DNA of 64,000 nt from Janibacter massiliensis (GTDB lineage: Bacteria; Actinomycetota; Actinomycetes; Actinomycetales; Dermatophilaceae), in contig NZ_LT985196.1 in assembly GCF_900289115.1 (NCBI RefSeq), positions 965,267 through 1,029,266 of the forward strand, in the 5' to 3' direction. This document shows positions 53,443 through 62,352 of this stretch, piece by piece. The notes beneath the pieces were generated by a model. It searched no databases. It saw nothing but the letters and a program-made list of their open reading frames with translations, and was not told where the DNA came from. A program made the position numbers and the translations under genes. The number at the start of each line of letters is the position of its first letter. Position 1 is the first letter of the stretch.

Positions 53443-53497
53443 TCAAGGTGAACAGTAGGTTAACAAAAGGTGAAGCGCAAACTGTTCCCTGGTTAAC
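53443..53497 (-). promoter_or_regulatory. PHO box over the promoter of the three-helix gene
   Basis: On the minus strand: GTTAACCAGGG (53487-53497), one poor unit, CTTCACCTTTT (53465-53475), GTTAACCTACT (53454-53464), GTTCACCTTGA (53443-53453). All are in an 11-nt register. A TACTGT -10 (53452-53457) lies within the array. Confidence 0.65.
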
Positions 53498-53515
53498 GCG
53501 GGTAGGTGCGGGAGT

Positions 53516-53956
53516 TCACCCGCGGGGCTCGACCCCGAGCTCGGCGAGCAAGCCGCGGACCCGGGCGTCGATGTCGTCGCGGATCAGGTCCATGCGCTCC
53601 GAGCCTTCGATGCCGCGCAACGACGGCTCGTCCGTGTCCCAGCGCTCGACCGCCCGGAGCGAGGTCTCGTCGATGCCCGCGTCCGCCAGCTGGGCCTTGG
53701 ACCCGAGGATCACGACCCGGTCCGCCCGGGCGGCCAGATCGGCGTCGATCCCCTTGGGGTGCTCGCCCTCGACCGAGGCGCCCAGCGCGGCCAGCGAGGT
53801 CGCGGACTCGGGGTTGACCCGCCCGTCGAGCTTCGGCTTCGTCCCCGCCGAGACGACCTCGACGGCGTCTCCGGCGTGCAGCCGCGCCAGGGAGGCGGCC
53901 ATCTGGGACTTGCCCTGGTTGGACTGGCAGACGAAGACGACGGTGGGGCGGTTCAC
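53516..53956 (-). CDS. arsC: Arsenate reductase, mycothiol-dependent LMW-phosphatase type
   Basis: 146 residues. The catalytic loop [18 protein letters not shown] (near 7-24) has a nucleophilic Cys and the GKSQM ending typical of corynebacterial-type ArsC, which forms an arseno-mycothiol adduct. RWDTDEPS supplies the general acid Asp region. It reduces arsenate to arsenite for Acr3. GTG overlaps the acr3 stop. Confidence 0.88.
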   Translation of the reverse strand: MNRPTVVFVCQSNQGKSQMAASLARLHAGDAVEVVSAGTKPKLDGRVNPESATSLAALGASVEGEHPKGIDADLAARADRVVILGSKAQLADAGIDETSLRAVERWDTDEPSLRGIEGSERMDLIRDDIDARVRGLLAELGVEPRG

Positions 53957-55038
53957 GAGGTGATCCTCTCGGGGGTGGTGTCGGGGAAGAAGCGTCGGCG
54001 GAGGCCGAGGCTGACGTACACGAGGGCCACGAGGACGGGGACCTCGATGAGGGGGCCGACGACGCCGGCGAGCGCCTCGCCGGAGGTGACCCCGAAGGTC
54101 GCGATCGCGACGGCGATGGCGAGCTCGAAGTTGTTGCCGGCCGCGGTGAAGGCGAGCGTCGTCGTCCGCTCGTACCCCAGGCCGATCGCCCGTCCGAGGG
54201 CGAATCCGCCGCCCCACATCAGGGCGAAGTAGGCCAGGAGGGGGAGGGCGATCCGTGCGACGTCGAGGGGTCGGGAGGTGATCTGGTCCCCCTGGAGAGC
54301 GAACAGCAGGACGATGGTGAAGAGCAGCCCGATGAGCGCCCACGGGGAGATCCGGGGCAGGAAGGTGTCCTCGTACCAACGCCGGCCCTTCGTCGCCTCG
54401 CCGATGCGGCGCGAGAGGTAGCCCGCGAGCAGCGGCACCCCGAGGAACACCAGGACGCTCACCGCGATGTCCCAGAAGGAGATCGCCAGGTGGGACTGCT
54501 CGAGGCCGAGCCAGCCGGGGAGGACCTCGAGGTAGAACCACCCGAGCCCGGCGAAGGCGAGGATCTGGAACACGGAGTTCAGTGCGACGAGCACGGCCGC
54601 CGCCTCGCGGTCGCCGCAGGCGAGGTCGTTCCAGATGATGACCATCGCGATGCAGCGGGCGAGCCCGACGATGATCAGGCCGGTGCGGTACTGCGGCAGG
54701 TCGGGCAGGAAGAGCCACGCGAGAGCGAACATCAGCGCCGGGCCGAGCACCCAGTTGAGGACGAGGCTGGCGAGCATCATCCGCCGGTCGCCGGTGACGG
54801 TCCCGAGGCGGTCGTAGCGGACCTTCGCCAGCGGCGGGTACATCATCACGAGCAGGCCGATGGCGATCGGCAGCGAGATGCCGTGGAGGTCGACCGCCTC
54901 GAGCGCGGGGGCCAGGCTCGGGACGAGGCGGCCCAGGAGGAGCCCGGCGACCATCGCGACGCCGATCCACACGGGCAGGAAGCGATCGAGCATCGACAGC
55001 CGGGCTGCGACCGGCGCGGACGGGGTGGCCGCGCTCAT
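53953..55038 (-). CDS. acr3: Arsenite efflux transporter Acr3
   Basis: 361 residues, ten transmembrane helices. Family motifs: [19 protein letters not shown] (with the essential Cys), [21 protein letters not shown] and [20 protein letters not shown]. It pumps As(III) out using the proton gradient. ATG overlaps the cadI stop, so cadI-acr3-arsC form one tightly coupled operon. Confidence 0.95.
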   Translation of the reverse strand: MSAATPSAPVAARLSMLDRFLPVWIGVAMVAGLLLGRLVPSLAPALEAVDLHGISLPIAIGLLVMMYPPLAKVRYDRLGTVTGDRRMMLASLVLNWVLGPALMFALAWLFLPDLPQYRTGLIIVGLARCIAMVIIWNDLACGDREAAAVLVALNSVFQILAFAGLGWFYLEVLPGWLGLEQSHLAISFWDIAVSVLVFLGVPLLAGYLSRRIGEATKGRRWYEDTFLPRISPWALIGLLFTIVLLFALQGDQITSRPLDVARIALPLLAYFALMWGGGFALGRAIGLGYERTTTLAFTAAGNNFELAIAVAIATFGVTSGEALAGVVGPLIEVPVLVALVYVSLGLRRRFFPDTTPERITS

Positions 55039-55502
55039 CGCTGCGCCGCCTGGGTGCAGCACGCGCTCTGCCCGCTCGGGGCGAGGGGGATCTGGCTGGC
55101 CGGCGGGCTCGCATCTGCCGGGTCGTCGTCGGTGACGACGTAGACCTCCCACGGCGCGCCGGCGGGGTCGTGGACCCAGACCTTGTCCTGGCGGGCGTAG
55201 CAGCAGGTCGTGTCGTTCTCGTCGAACGTCGCGAGGCCGGCGGCGGTGAGACGCTCGCGGTGGGCGTCGACCGCGACGGCGTCGGTGACCTCGATGCCGA
55301 GGTGGTTGAGCGCTCCCGCGGCGCCGGAGCCGCGGTGCTCGGCCGGCTGCTCGATGAGCACGAGCTTCAGCGCCGGGTCCTCGACGACGAAGTTCGCGTA
55401 CCCCGGGCGCCGCTTGTGCGGCTCGACGCCGAGCAGGGTGGAGTAGAAGGTGATCGAGGCCTCGAGGTCCGAGACGTCGATCGCCAGCTGGATGCGGGAC
55501 AT
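55035..55502 (-). CDS. cadI: ArsI/CadI-family VOC metalloenzyme
   Basis: 155 residues of the vicinal-oxygen-chelate fold: [31 protein letters not shown], vicinal Cys pair in [19 protein letters not shown], and [10 protein letters not shown]. Vicinal Cys are the As(III)-binding site of ArsI C-As lyases that demethylate organoarsenicals; CadI is a cadmium-induced relative. A further Cys-Cys lies near the C-terminus (SACCTQ). It heads the ars operon, divergent from arsR. Confidence 0.9.
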   Translation of the reverse strand: MSRIQLAIDVSDLEASITFYSTLLGVEPHKRRPGYANFVVEDPALKLVLIEQPAEHRGSGAAGALNHLGIEVTDAVAVDAHRERLTAAGLATFDENDTTCCYARQDKVWVHDPAGAPWEVYVVTDDDPADASPPASQIPLAPSGQSACCTQAAQR

Positions 55503-55583
55503 GAGTCCTCCATATCGATGTCGTTCGATGTAAATCGTCCCGGCCACATCGACATGTGTCAATATGGCGTGGAGGTGATGACG
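55503..55583. promoter_or_regulatory. Divergent ars promoter/operator region
   Basis: 81 bp between cadI and arsR. It contains CGATGT at 55516-55521 and 55526-55531, ACATCG at 55546-55551, and the short dyad GACA-TG-TGTC (55551-55560), plus TTGACA on the minus strand. AT-rich against the background. It probably binds ArsR at two sites. Confidence 0.6.
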
Positions 55584-55922
55584 ATGACCGACGTGGCCGC
55601 CCCTGACGCGCTGTGCTGCATCCGACCGGGGAGCGCACCCCTGGCTCGGTCGGACGCCGACGCGCTCGCGGCGACGCTCAAGGCGGTCGCCGACCCCGTC
55701 CGGCTCCAGATCATCTCCGCCCTGCGGTGTGCCGACGGGATGAGCCTGTGCGCGTGCGACATCGCCCCGGCCCTCGACGTCTCCCAGCCGACGATGAGCC
55801 ACCATCTCAAGATCCTCACCGAGGCGGGCATCCTCACCCGCGAGCGCAAGGGCTCGTGGGCCTGGTTCACCCTCGTGCCCGCCCGGCTCGAGGAGATCGC
55901 CGCCGCGCTGCGGGTCGACTGA
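55584..55922 (+). CDS. arsR: ArsR/SmtB-family arsenic-responsive repressor
   Basis: 112 residues. Winged helix with VSQPTMSHHLKILTEAGIL. Metal-site candidates are the N-terminal CC (near 10-11) and LCACD (near 57-61, the alpha3 ELCVCD-like site). ATG 55584 has a GGAGG SD eight bases upstream; ATG 55578 is too close to it. Represses itself and the divergent cadI-acr3-arsC operon until As(III) binds. Confidence 0.92.
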   Translation: MTDVAAPDALCCIRPGSAPLARSDADALAATLKAVADPVRLQIISALRCADGMSLCACDIAPALDVSQPTMSHHLKILTEAGILTRERKGSWAWFTLVPARLEEIAAALRVD

Positions 55923-55940
55923 GGTGGGGAGGGCCGGGTC

Positions 55941-56822
55941 GTGATCGACCTTCACGGCCACGGCGGGCTCGGCGTCACGTTCGACCGCCCCGACCCGGAC
56001 GGGATCCGGCGCGCGGCCGGGTTCCACCGCGAGGCAGGGGTCGACCGGCTCCTCGCGAGCGTCGTCTCCCTGCCCGCCGATCGGCTCGCCCCGCAGGTCT
56101 CGCTCCTGGCGGGCCTCGTCGACGAGGGCGTCGTCGACGGCATCCACCTCGAGGGGCCGTGGCTCGCGCCGGGGCGGGGCGGTGCCCATGACGCGACAAC
56201 GCTGCGCGACCCGTCGCCCGCCGAGGTCGACGCGGTGCTCGAGGCCGGACGGGGTCACCTGCGGATGGTCACGCTCGCGCCGGAACGGCCCGGCGCGTTC
56301 GAGGCGATCCGCCGGTTCGTCGACGCCGGGGTCGTCGTCGCGCTCGGCCACACCGACGCCGGTCCCGACGACGTCCGCGCGGCGATCGACGCCGGCGCCA
56401 CCCACGTCACCCACCTGTTCAACGCGATGCCGCCCTGGCGCCACCGCGATCCCGGGCCGGTGCCCGTCCTCCTCGCGGCGGCGGCCCGTGGCGAGGTGAC
56501 GCTCGAGCTCATCGCCGACGGGGTCCACCTGGCCGACGAGACCGTGATGGCGGTGCTCGACCTCGTCGGACCGGACGCGATCGTGCTCGTCTCCGACGCG
56601 GCGGGCGGCACCGGACTCGGTGACGGCGAGCACACGCTCGGCGGGGTGCGCACGCGCGTGCGCGACGGCGTCTCGCGGGTCGTCCGTCCCGACGGCGCCG
56701 ATGGTCCGATCGCCGGCGGATGCCGCGCGCTCCCGCAGATCGCCGCGCGGCTCGAGCCGCTGCTGGGTGCCGAGGTCGTACGCGTGATGAGCGTGGCGAC
56801 CCCTGCGCGGGTCCTCGGTTAG
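55941..56822 (+). CDS. nagA: Short NagA-like N-acetylglucosamine-6-phosphate deacetylase
   Basis: 293 residues, amidohydrolase fold. Metal motif IDLHGHGG at the very start, GIHLEGPWLAPGRGGAHD, VVALGHTDA, HLFNAMPPWRHR, IADGVHLA and LVSDAAGG (catalytic Asp) are all kept. It is about 80-90 residues shorter than typical NagA because it lacks the N-terminal half of the beta-sandwich domain; no in-frame upstream coding is convincing, as arsR ends 18 bp before. It may be active on a different N-acetylamino sugar. Confidence 0.82.
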   Translation: MIDLHGHGGLGVTFDRPDPDGIRRAAGFHREAGVDRLLASVVSLPADRLAPQVSLLAGLVDEGVVDGIHLEGPWLAPGRGGAHDATTLRDPSPAEVDAVLEAGRGHLRMVTLAPERPGAFEAIRRFVDAGVVVALGHTDAGPDDVRAAIDAGATHVTHLFNAMPPWRHRDPGPVPVLLAAAARGEVTLELIADGVHLADETVMAVLDLVGPDAIVLVSDAAGGTGLGDGEHTLGGVRTRVRDGVSRVVRPDGADGPIAGGCRALPQIAARLEPLLGAEVVRVMSVATPARVLG

Positions 56823-56832
56823 CGTCGCGGTC

Positions 56833-57492
56833 ATGCCGACGCCCCGCTGGTCCACCGTCGTCCTCGACTTCGACGGCACCATCGCCGACACGACCGAGCT
56901 CATCGTCGAGGCGTTCCAGCACGCGACGACGCAGGTCCTCGGGTTCGCCGAGCCGCCCGAGGTCATCCGCCGTGGGATCGGCCGGACCCTGCCCGACCGC
57001 ATGGGCGACCTCGCCCCCGACCGGATCGACGAGCTCACCGCGGCGTACGTCCCGCGGATCGAGCAGCTCCTGGCGACGCGACTGGCGGCCTGCCCCGGTG
57101 TCGACGACGTCGTCCGCGAACTCGCCACGCACGGCGTCTCCTGCGGCGTCGCGACGTCCCGCCGCCGTGCGCAGGCCGCGCCCGCCCTCGCGCGCCTGGG
57201 ACTTGCGGACGCCCTGCCCGTCGTCATCGGCCTCGAGGACTGCGAGCGCCACAAGCCCCATGCCGAGCCGATCGAGCGGGCACTCGCCGCGCTCGGTCGC
57301 GCCGGTGCGCCGGCCGGGTCGGTCGTCTACGTCGGGGACGCCGTCGTCGACGTCGAGGCGAGCCGGGCCGCGGGCGTCGACTCGATCGCCGTCACGTGGG
57401 GCGCGGGGGAGCGGGCCGCCCTCGAGGCCGCCGCCCCCGACCACCTCGTGACGACGGCCGACGAGCTGCGAGAGCTGCTCCTCCCCCGCTGA
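56833..57492 (+). CDS. HAD-family phosphatase (phosphoglycolate phosphatase-like)
   Basis: 219 residues, HAD subfamily I: motif I VVLDFDGTIADTTEL, motif II VATSRRR, motif III RHKPHAEP, motif IV YVGDAVVDVEASRAAG. Alpha-helical C1 cap at 20-85. Substrate uncertain. TAGCGT (56820-56825) overlaps the nagA stop and lies seven nucleotides before the ATG, so it has its own leaderless promoter. Confidence 0.88.
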   Translation: MPTPRWSTVVLDFDGTIADTTELIVEAFQHATTQVLGFAEPPEVIRRGIGRTLPDRMGDLAPDRIDELTAAYVPRIEQLLATRLAACPGVDDVVRELATHGVSCGVATSRRRAQAAPALARLGLADALPVVIGLEDCERHKPHAEPIERALAALGRAGAPAGSVVYVGDAVVDVEASRAAGVDSIAVTWGAGERAALEAAAPDHLVTTADELRELLLPR

Positions 57493-57507
57493 CCCCCTCC
57501 CAATATT

Positions 57508-57580
57508 CCTGCAATTGCGCGCGCAATTGCCATCTGCGCGCGAAATATCGCGCGCGGATGGCAGTTGCGCGCGCAAATGC
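57508..57580. repeat. Dispersed GCGCGC palindromic repeat, copy B
   Basis: Almost perfect 70-nt dyad (57511-57580) made of nested palindromes. TTGCGCGCGCAA occurs at both ends (57515-57526 and 57565-57576), with CCATCTGCGCGCGA on the left mirrored by TCGCGCGCGGATGG on the right. Several mismatches are G-U compatible. Shares 36 bases with copy A. It ends 18 nt before the -10 of the decarboxylase gene. Confidence 0.65.
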
Positions 57581-57609
57581 GAGCCGGGAGGGGCACCTAT
57601 GCTCCCTGC

Positions 57610-58962
57610 GTGCACGGCATGAGCGACGCCTCGATCGAGGCACTGGGCAAGCTGGTCCTCGACTACGCCGAGGAGCGGCTCAAGCTCGACCCGGTGCCGC
57701 TGGACTACACGCTCACGTCGGACCAGCTGTTCGACCGCGTGGGGAACACCATCACCGAGGACGGCCTCGGCGGCGACCGGGCGATGGACATCTTCGCCGA
57801 GGTCCTCGCGCCCGCCTGCCTGTCGATCGACCACCCGCGCTACCTGTCGTTCGTCCCGTGCGCGCCCAGCGAGGCGGCGGCGATGTTCGACCTCGTCGTC
57901 GGGGCGAGCTCGATCTACGCCGGGTCGTGGCTCGAGGGGTCGGGCGCCGTCTTCGCCGAGAACCAGGCCCTGCGGTGGATCGCCGACCTCGTCGGCCTGC
58001 CGCGAGAGGCCGGAGGCGTCTTCGTCCCCGGAGGCACGATCGGCAACCTCTCCGCGCTCGTCGCCGCCCGGCACCGCGCGCGGCGGACCGCCGCCGACGG
58101 TGCCCGGCCGTTCCGCATCGCCGCGACGACCGGGGCGCACTCGTCGATCAAGTCCGCCTGCGACGTCATGGACGCCGAGTTCGTCGGCGTCGAGGCGGAC
58201 GAGCGCGGCCGGCTCACGGGGCCAGCGCTCGAGGCGGTCCTGCGTGAGCACGGACCGGAGTCCTTCATCGCCGTCGTCGCCACGGCCGGAACGACGAACT
58301 TCGGGATCATCGACGACCTCACGGGGGTCGCCGAGGTCTGCGAGCGGTACGGCCTGTGGTTCCACGTGGACGGCGCCTACGGCGGCGCCGCTCTCGCCGC
58401 GCCGAGCGTCCGGCACCTCTTCGCAGGGGTCGAACGCGCCGACTCGTTCATCGTCGACCCGCACAAGTGGCTCTTCGCGCCGTTCGACTGCTGCGCGCTG
58501 CTCTACCGATCGCCCGCGGACGCTCGCGCCGCGCACACCCAGAAGGCGAGCTACCTCGACGTCCTCACCGAGGCACCGGAGTGGAACCCGACCGACTACT
58601 CGGTCGGCCTGACCCGCCGGGCGCGCGGCCTGCCGCTGTGGTTCTCCCTCGCGACGAACGGGTCGAAGGCGTACACGGCCGCCGTCGAGCGGACCCTCGA
58701 GGTCGCGCGGTTCGCGATCGAGGAGATCCGCTCGCGCCCCTACCTCGAGCTGGCCCACGACCCGCAGCTGTCGGTCGTCGTCTTCCGCCGGCTGGGCTGG
58801 TCCGCGGAGGACTACCGCCGCTGGTCGGACCACCTGCTCGAGATGGAGACGGCCTTCGTCGTGCCGACCTCCCACGACGGGGAGACGCTCGCCCGGTTCG
58901 CCATCGTCAACCCGCAGACGACCGAGGACGACATCCGGACGATCCTCGACACGATGGCCTGA
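57610..58962 (+). CDS. PLP-dependent decarboxylase (aromatic/tyrosine decarboxylase-like)
   Basis: 450-residue group II decarboxylase: FVPGGTIGNLSALVAARHRAR, HSSIKSACDVM, VATAGTTNFGIIDDL, WFHVDGAYGGAALAAP, and the PLP-Lys in SFIVDPHKWLFAPFDCCALLYR. It probably decarboxylates an aromatic L-amino acid or glutamate. TATGCT is six nucleotides before the GTG. A long dyad (copy B repeat) lies just upstream and might act as operator. Confidence 0.9.
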   Translation: MHGMSDASIEALGKLVLDYAEERLKLDPVPLDYTLTSDQLFDRVGNTITEDGLGGDRAMDIFAEVLAPACLSIDHPRYLSFVPCAPSEAAAMFDLVVGASSIYAGSWLEGSGAVFAENQALRWIADLVGLPREAGGVFVPGGTIGNLSALVAARHRARRTAADGARPFRIAATTGAHSSIKSACDVMDAEFVGVEADERGRLTGPALEAVLREHGPESFIAVVATAGTTNFGIIDDLTGVAEVCERYGLWFHVDGAYGGAALAAPSVRHLFAGVERADSFIVDPHKWLFAPFDCCALLYRSPADARAAHTQKASYLDVLTEAPEWNPTDYSVGLTRRARGLPLWFSLATNGSKAYTAAVERTLEVARFAIEEIRSRPYLELAHDPQLSVVVFRRLGWSAEDYRRWSDHLLEMETAFVVPTSHDGETLARFAIVNPQTTEDDIRTILDTMA

Positions 58963-59033
58963 CGGCGCCCAGCCGAGCGGATGACACGCCTCATCCGTCC
59001 CTTCCGTCACGGGCGTCCCCGCTGCCCCGCGGC

Positions 59034-59065
59034 GAATGACACGGCTGTCATTCCGGTCGTACAGT
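59034..59065 (+). promoter_or_regulatory. Dyad operator and -10 of the DUF3263 gene
   Basis: Perfect inverted repeat GAATGACA-CGGC-TGTCATTC (59034-59053) six bases before TACAGT (59060-59065). A related dyad CGGATGA-CACGCC-TCATCCG is at 58978-58997, with the same GRATGACACG half 55 bp upstream. Confidence 0.6.
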
Positions 59066-59127
59066 GGGGGTCAGCCCGTCGGGCGCGCCGCGCCCGTCCA
59101 CCCGCCCGTCACGCCAGGAGCCGCCGA

Positions 59128-59424
59128 ATGCCTGCAGCCGCCGACCTCGCCGCTGGCGTCGACCGCGAGCGCGAAGGCCTGTCCGAGCGCGACCTCAAGG
59201 TCCTCGAGTTCGAGCGCCACTGGTGGAAGTACGACGGCTCGAAGGAGCAGGCGATCAAGGAGCTGTTCGGGATGAGCAGCACCCGCTACTACCAGGTGCT
59301 CAACGGCCTGCTCGACGACCCGCGCGCCCTCGCGACCGACCCGCTGCTGGTGAAGCGGCTGCGACGGCTGCGCGCCCAGCGCCAGCGCTCCCGCAGCGCG
59401 CGCCGCTTCGGCGTCGACGGCTGA
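59128..59424 (+). CDS. DUF3263 protein
   Basis: 98-residue actinobacterial protein: [42 protein letters not shown] spans the conserved domain (about 22-63), a probable helix-turn-helix, followed by a basic Arg-rich tail. Function unknown; likely DNA-binding. GGAG SD ten bases before the ATG. The dyads upstream may be its own binding sites. Confidence 0.85.
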   Translation: MPAAADLAAGVDREREGLSERDLKVLEFERHWWKYDGSKEQAIKELFGMSSTRYYQVLNGLLDDPRALATDPLLVKRLRRLRAQRQRSRSARRFGVDG

Positions 59425-59476
59425 CTCGGCCTCGGCAGCGCCCCCGCCGTCGGCTCCTCCGCGCCCGCCCGAGGCG

Positions 59477-59503
59477 TTTGCACTCGGTGGGGCCGAGTGC
59501 CAA
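59477..59503 (+). promoter_or_regulatory. CIRCE element 1 (HrcA operator)
   Basis: TTTGCACTC-N9-GAGTGCCAA, compared with the consensus TTAGCACTC-N9-GAGTGCTAA. Confidence 0.85.
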
Positions 59504-59511
59504 TATGACGC

Positions 59512-59538
59512 TTAGCACTCTCCCCGAGAGAGTGACAG
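59512..59538 (+). promoter_or_regulatory. CIRCE element 2 (HrcA operator)
   Basis: TTAGCACTC-N9-GAGTGACAG: left arm perfect, right arm with three changes. 35 bp from element 1 start to start. Confidence 0.85.
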
Positions 59539-59558
59539 CAATCCTGATCGGCCGGTGA

Positions 59559-61409
<1,851 letters not shown>

Positions 61410-61415
61410 TGGCGT

Positions 61416-61455
61416 GACTAACGGCCCCACCCCGTGCAGGGTGGGGCCGTTAGTC
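61416..61455 (+). terminator. groEL terminator
   Basis: Perfect 17-bp stem GACTAACGGCCCCACCC (61416-61432) with its complement (61439-61455), 6-nt loop. Confidence 0.88.
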
Positions 61456-61570
61456 GTACCGAGGGCATGACAGGTGGCACACGCCGCTGTCGGGGCGAGC
61501 CCGTAGGTTGTCCATGGCGCGGCCTGCAGGGGGGTCGCGCCACCCACCACCTCAGGGAAGGCACCAGCTG

Positions 61571-62350
61571 ATGAGCTCCGTCGCTCAGCACCACGAGCAC
61601 ACCCCGACGCACGCGCGGCCGATCGCCGCCCGCACCGTCGGGCTGTCGAAGACCTACGGCAAGGGGGACGCGCAGGTCGTCGCCCTCGACGACGTCTCGG
61701 TCGACTTCGAGCAGGGGCGCTTCACCGCGGTCATGGGCCCGTCCGGATCGGGCAAGTCGACGCTCATGCACTGCGCCGCGGCGCTCGACCGCGCCGACCG
61801 CGGCCAGGTCTTCATCGGCGAGCAGGAGATCACGGGCCTGAAGGACAAGGCGCTGACGAGGCTGCGTCGCGACCGCATCGGGTTCATCTTCCAGGCGTTC
61901 AACCTCGTCCCGACCCTCTCGGCGAAGGAGAACATCCTCCTGCCGCTGGCCATCGCCGGCCGCAAGCCGGACCAGGCCTGGTACGACACCGTCATCTCGA
62001 CGACGGGCCTGGGCGACCGGCTCCGTCACCGTCCGAGCGAGCTGTCCGGCGGCCAGCAGCAGCGCGTCGCGTGCGCGCGGGCGCTCGTCAGCCGGCCGGA
62101 GATCATCTTCGCCGACGAGCCGACCGGCAACCTCGACTCGCGCTCCGGCGCAGAGGTGCTCGACTTCCTCCAGCGCAGCGTCGAGGAGTTCGGCCAGACG
62201 ATCGTCATGGTGACGCACGACCCGATGGCGGCGAGCCACACCCACCGGGCCGTCTTCCTCGCCGACGGTCAGATCCGGGACGACCTCGCCGACCCGACGG
62301 CGGACTCCGTCCTCGACCGGATGCGCTCGCTCGACACCCGGGCGGCCTGA
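61571..62350 (+). CDS. ABC transporter ATP-binding protein (MacB/LolD type)
   Basis: 259 residues. Walker A GPSGSGKST, Q-loop FQAFNLVPTLSAKEN, signature LSGGQQQRVACARAL, Walker B IIFADEPTGNLD, H-loop VTHD. The N-terminus is His-rich (AQHHEHTPTHARP). It partners the FtsX-like permease two bases downstream. The MacB/LolD class usually handles peptides, lipoproteins or cell-wall stress rather than nutrient import. Confidence 0.93.
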   Translation: MSSVAQHHEHTPTHARPIAARTVGLSKTYGKGDAQVVALDDVSVDFEQGRFTAVMGPSGSGKSTLMHCAAALDRADRGQVFIGEQEITGLKDKALTRLRRDRIGFIFQAFNLVPTLSAKENILLPLAIAGRKPDQAWYDTVISTTGLGDRLRHRPSELSGGQQQRVACARALVSRPEIIFADEPTGNLDSRSGAEVLDFLQRSVEEFGQTIVMVTHDPMAASHTHRAVFLADGQIRDDLADPTADSVLDRMRSLDTRAA

Positions 62351-62352
62351 GC

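Noticed and set aside
57511-57580. Copy B palindrome as terminator of the HAD phosphatase gene
   Set aside because: The structure is far longer than a terminator, lacks a T-run and abuts the next promoter; a terminator role is possible but not the simplest reading.
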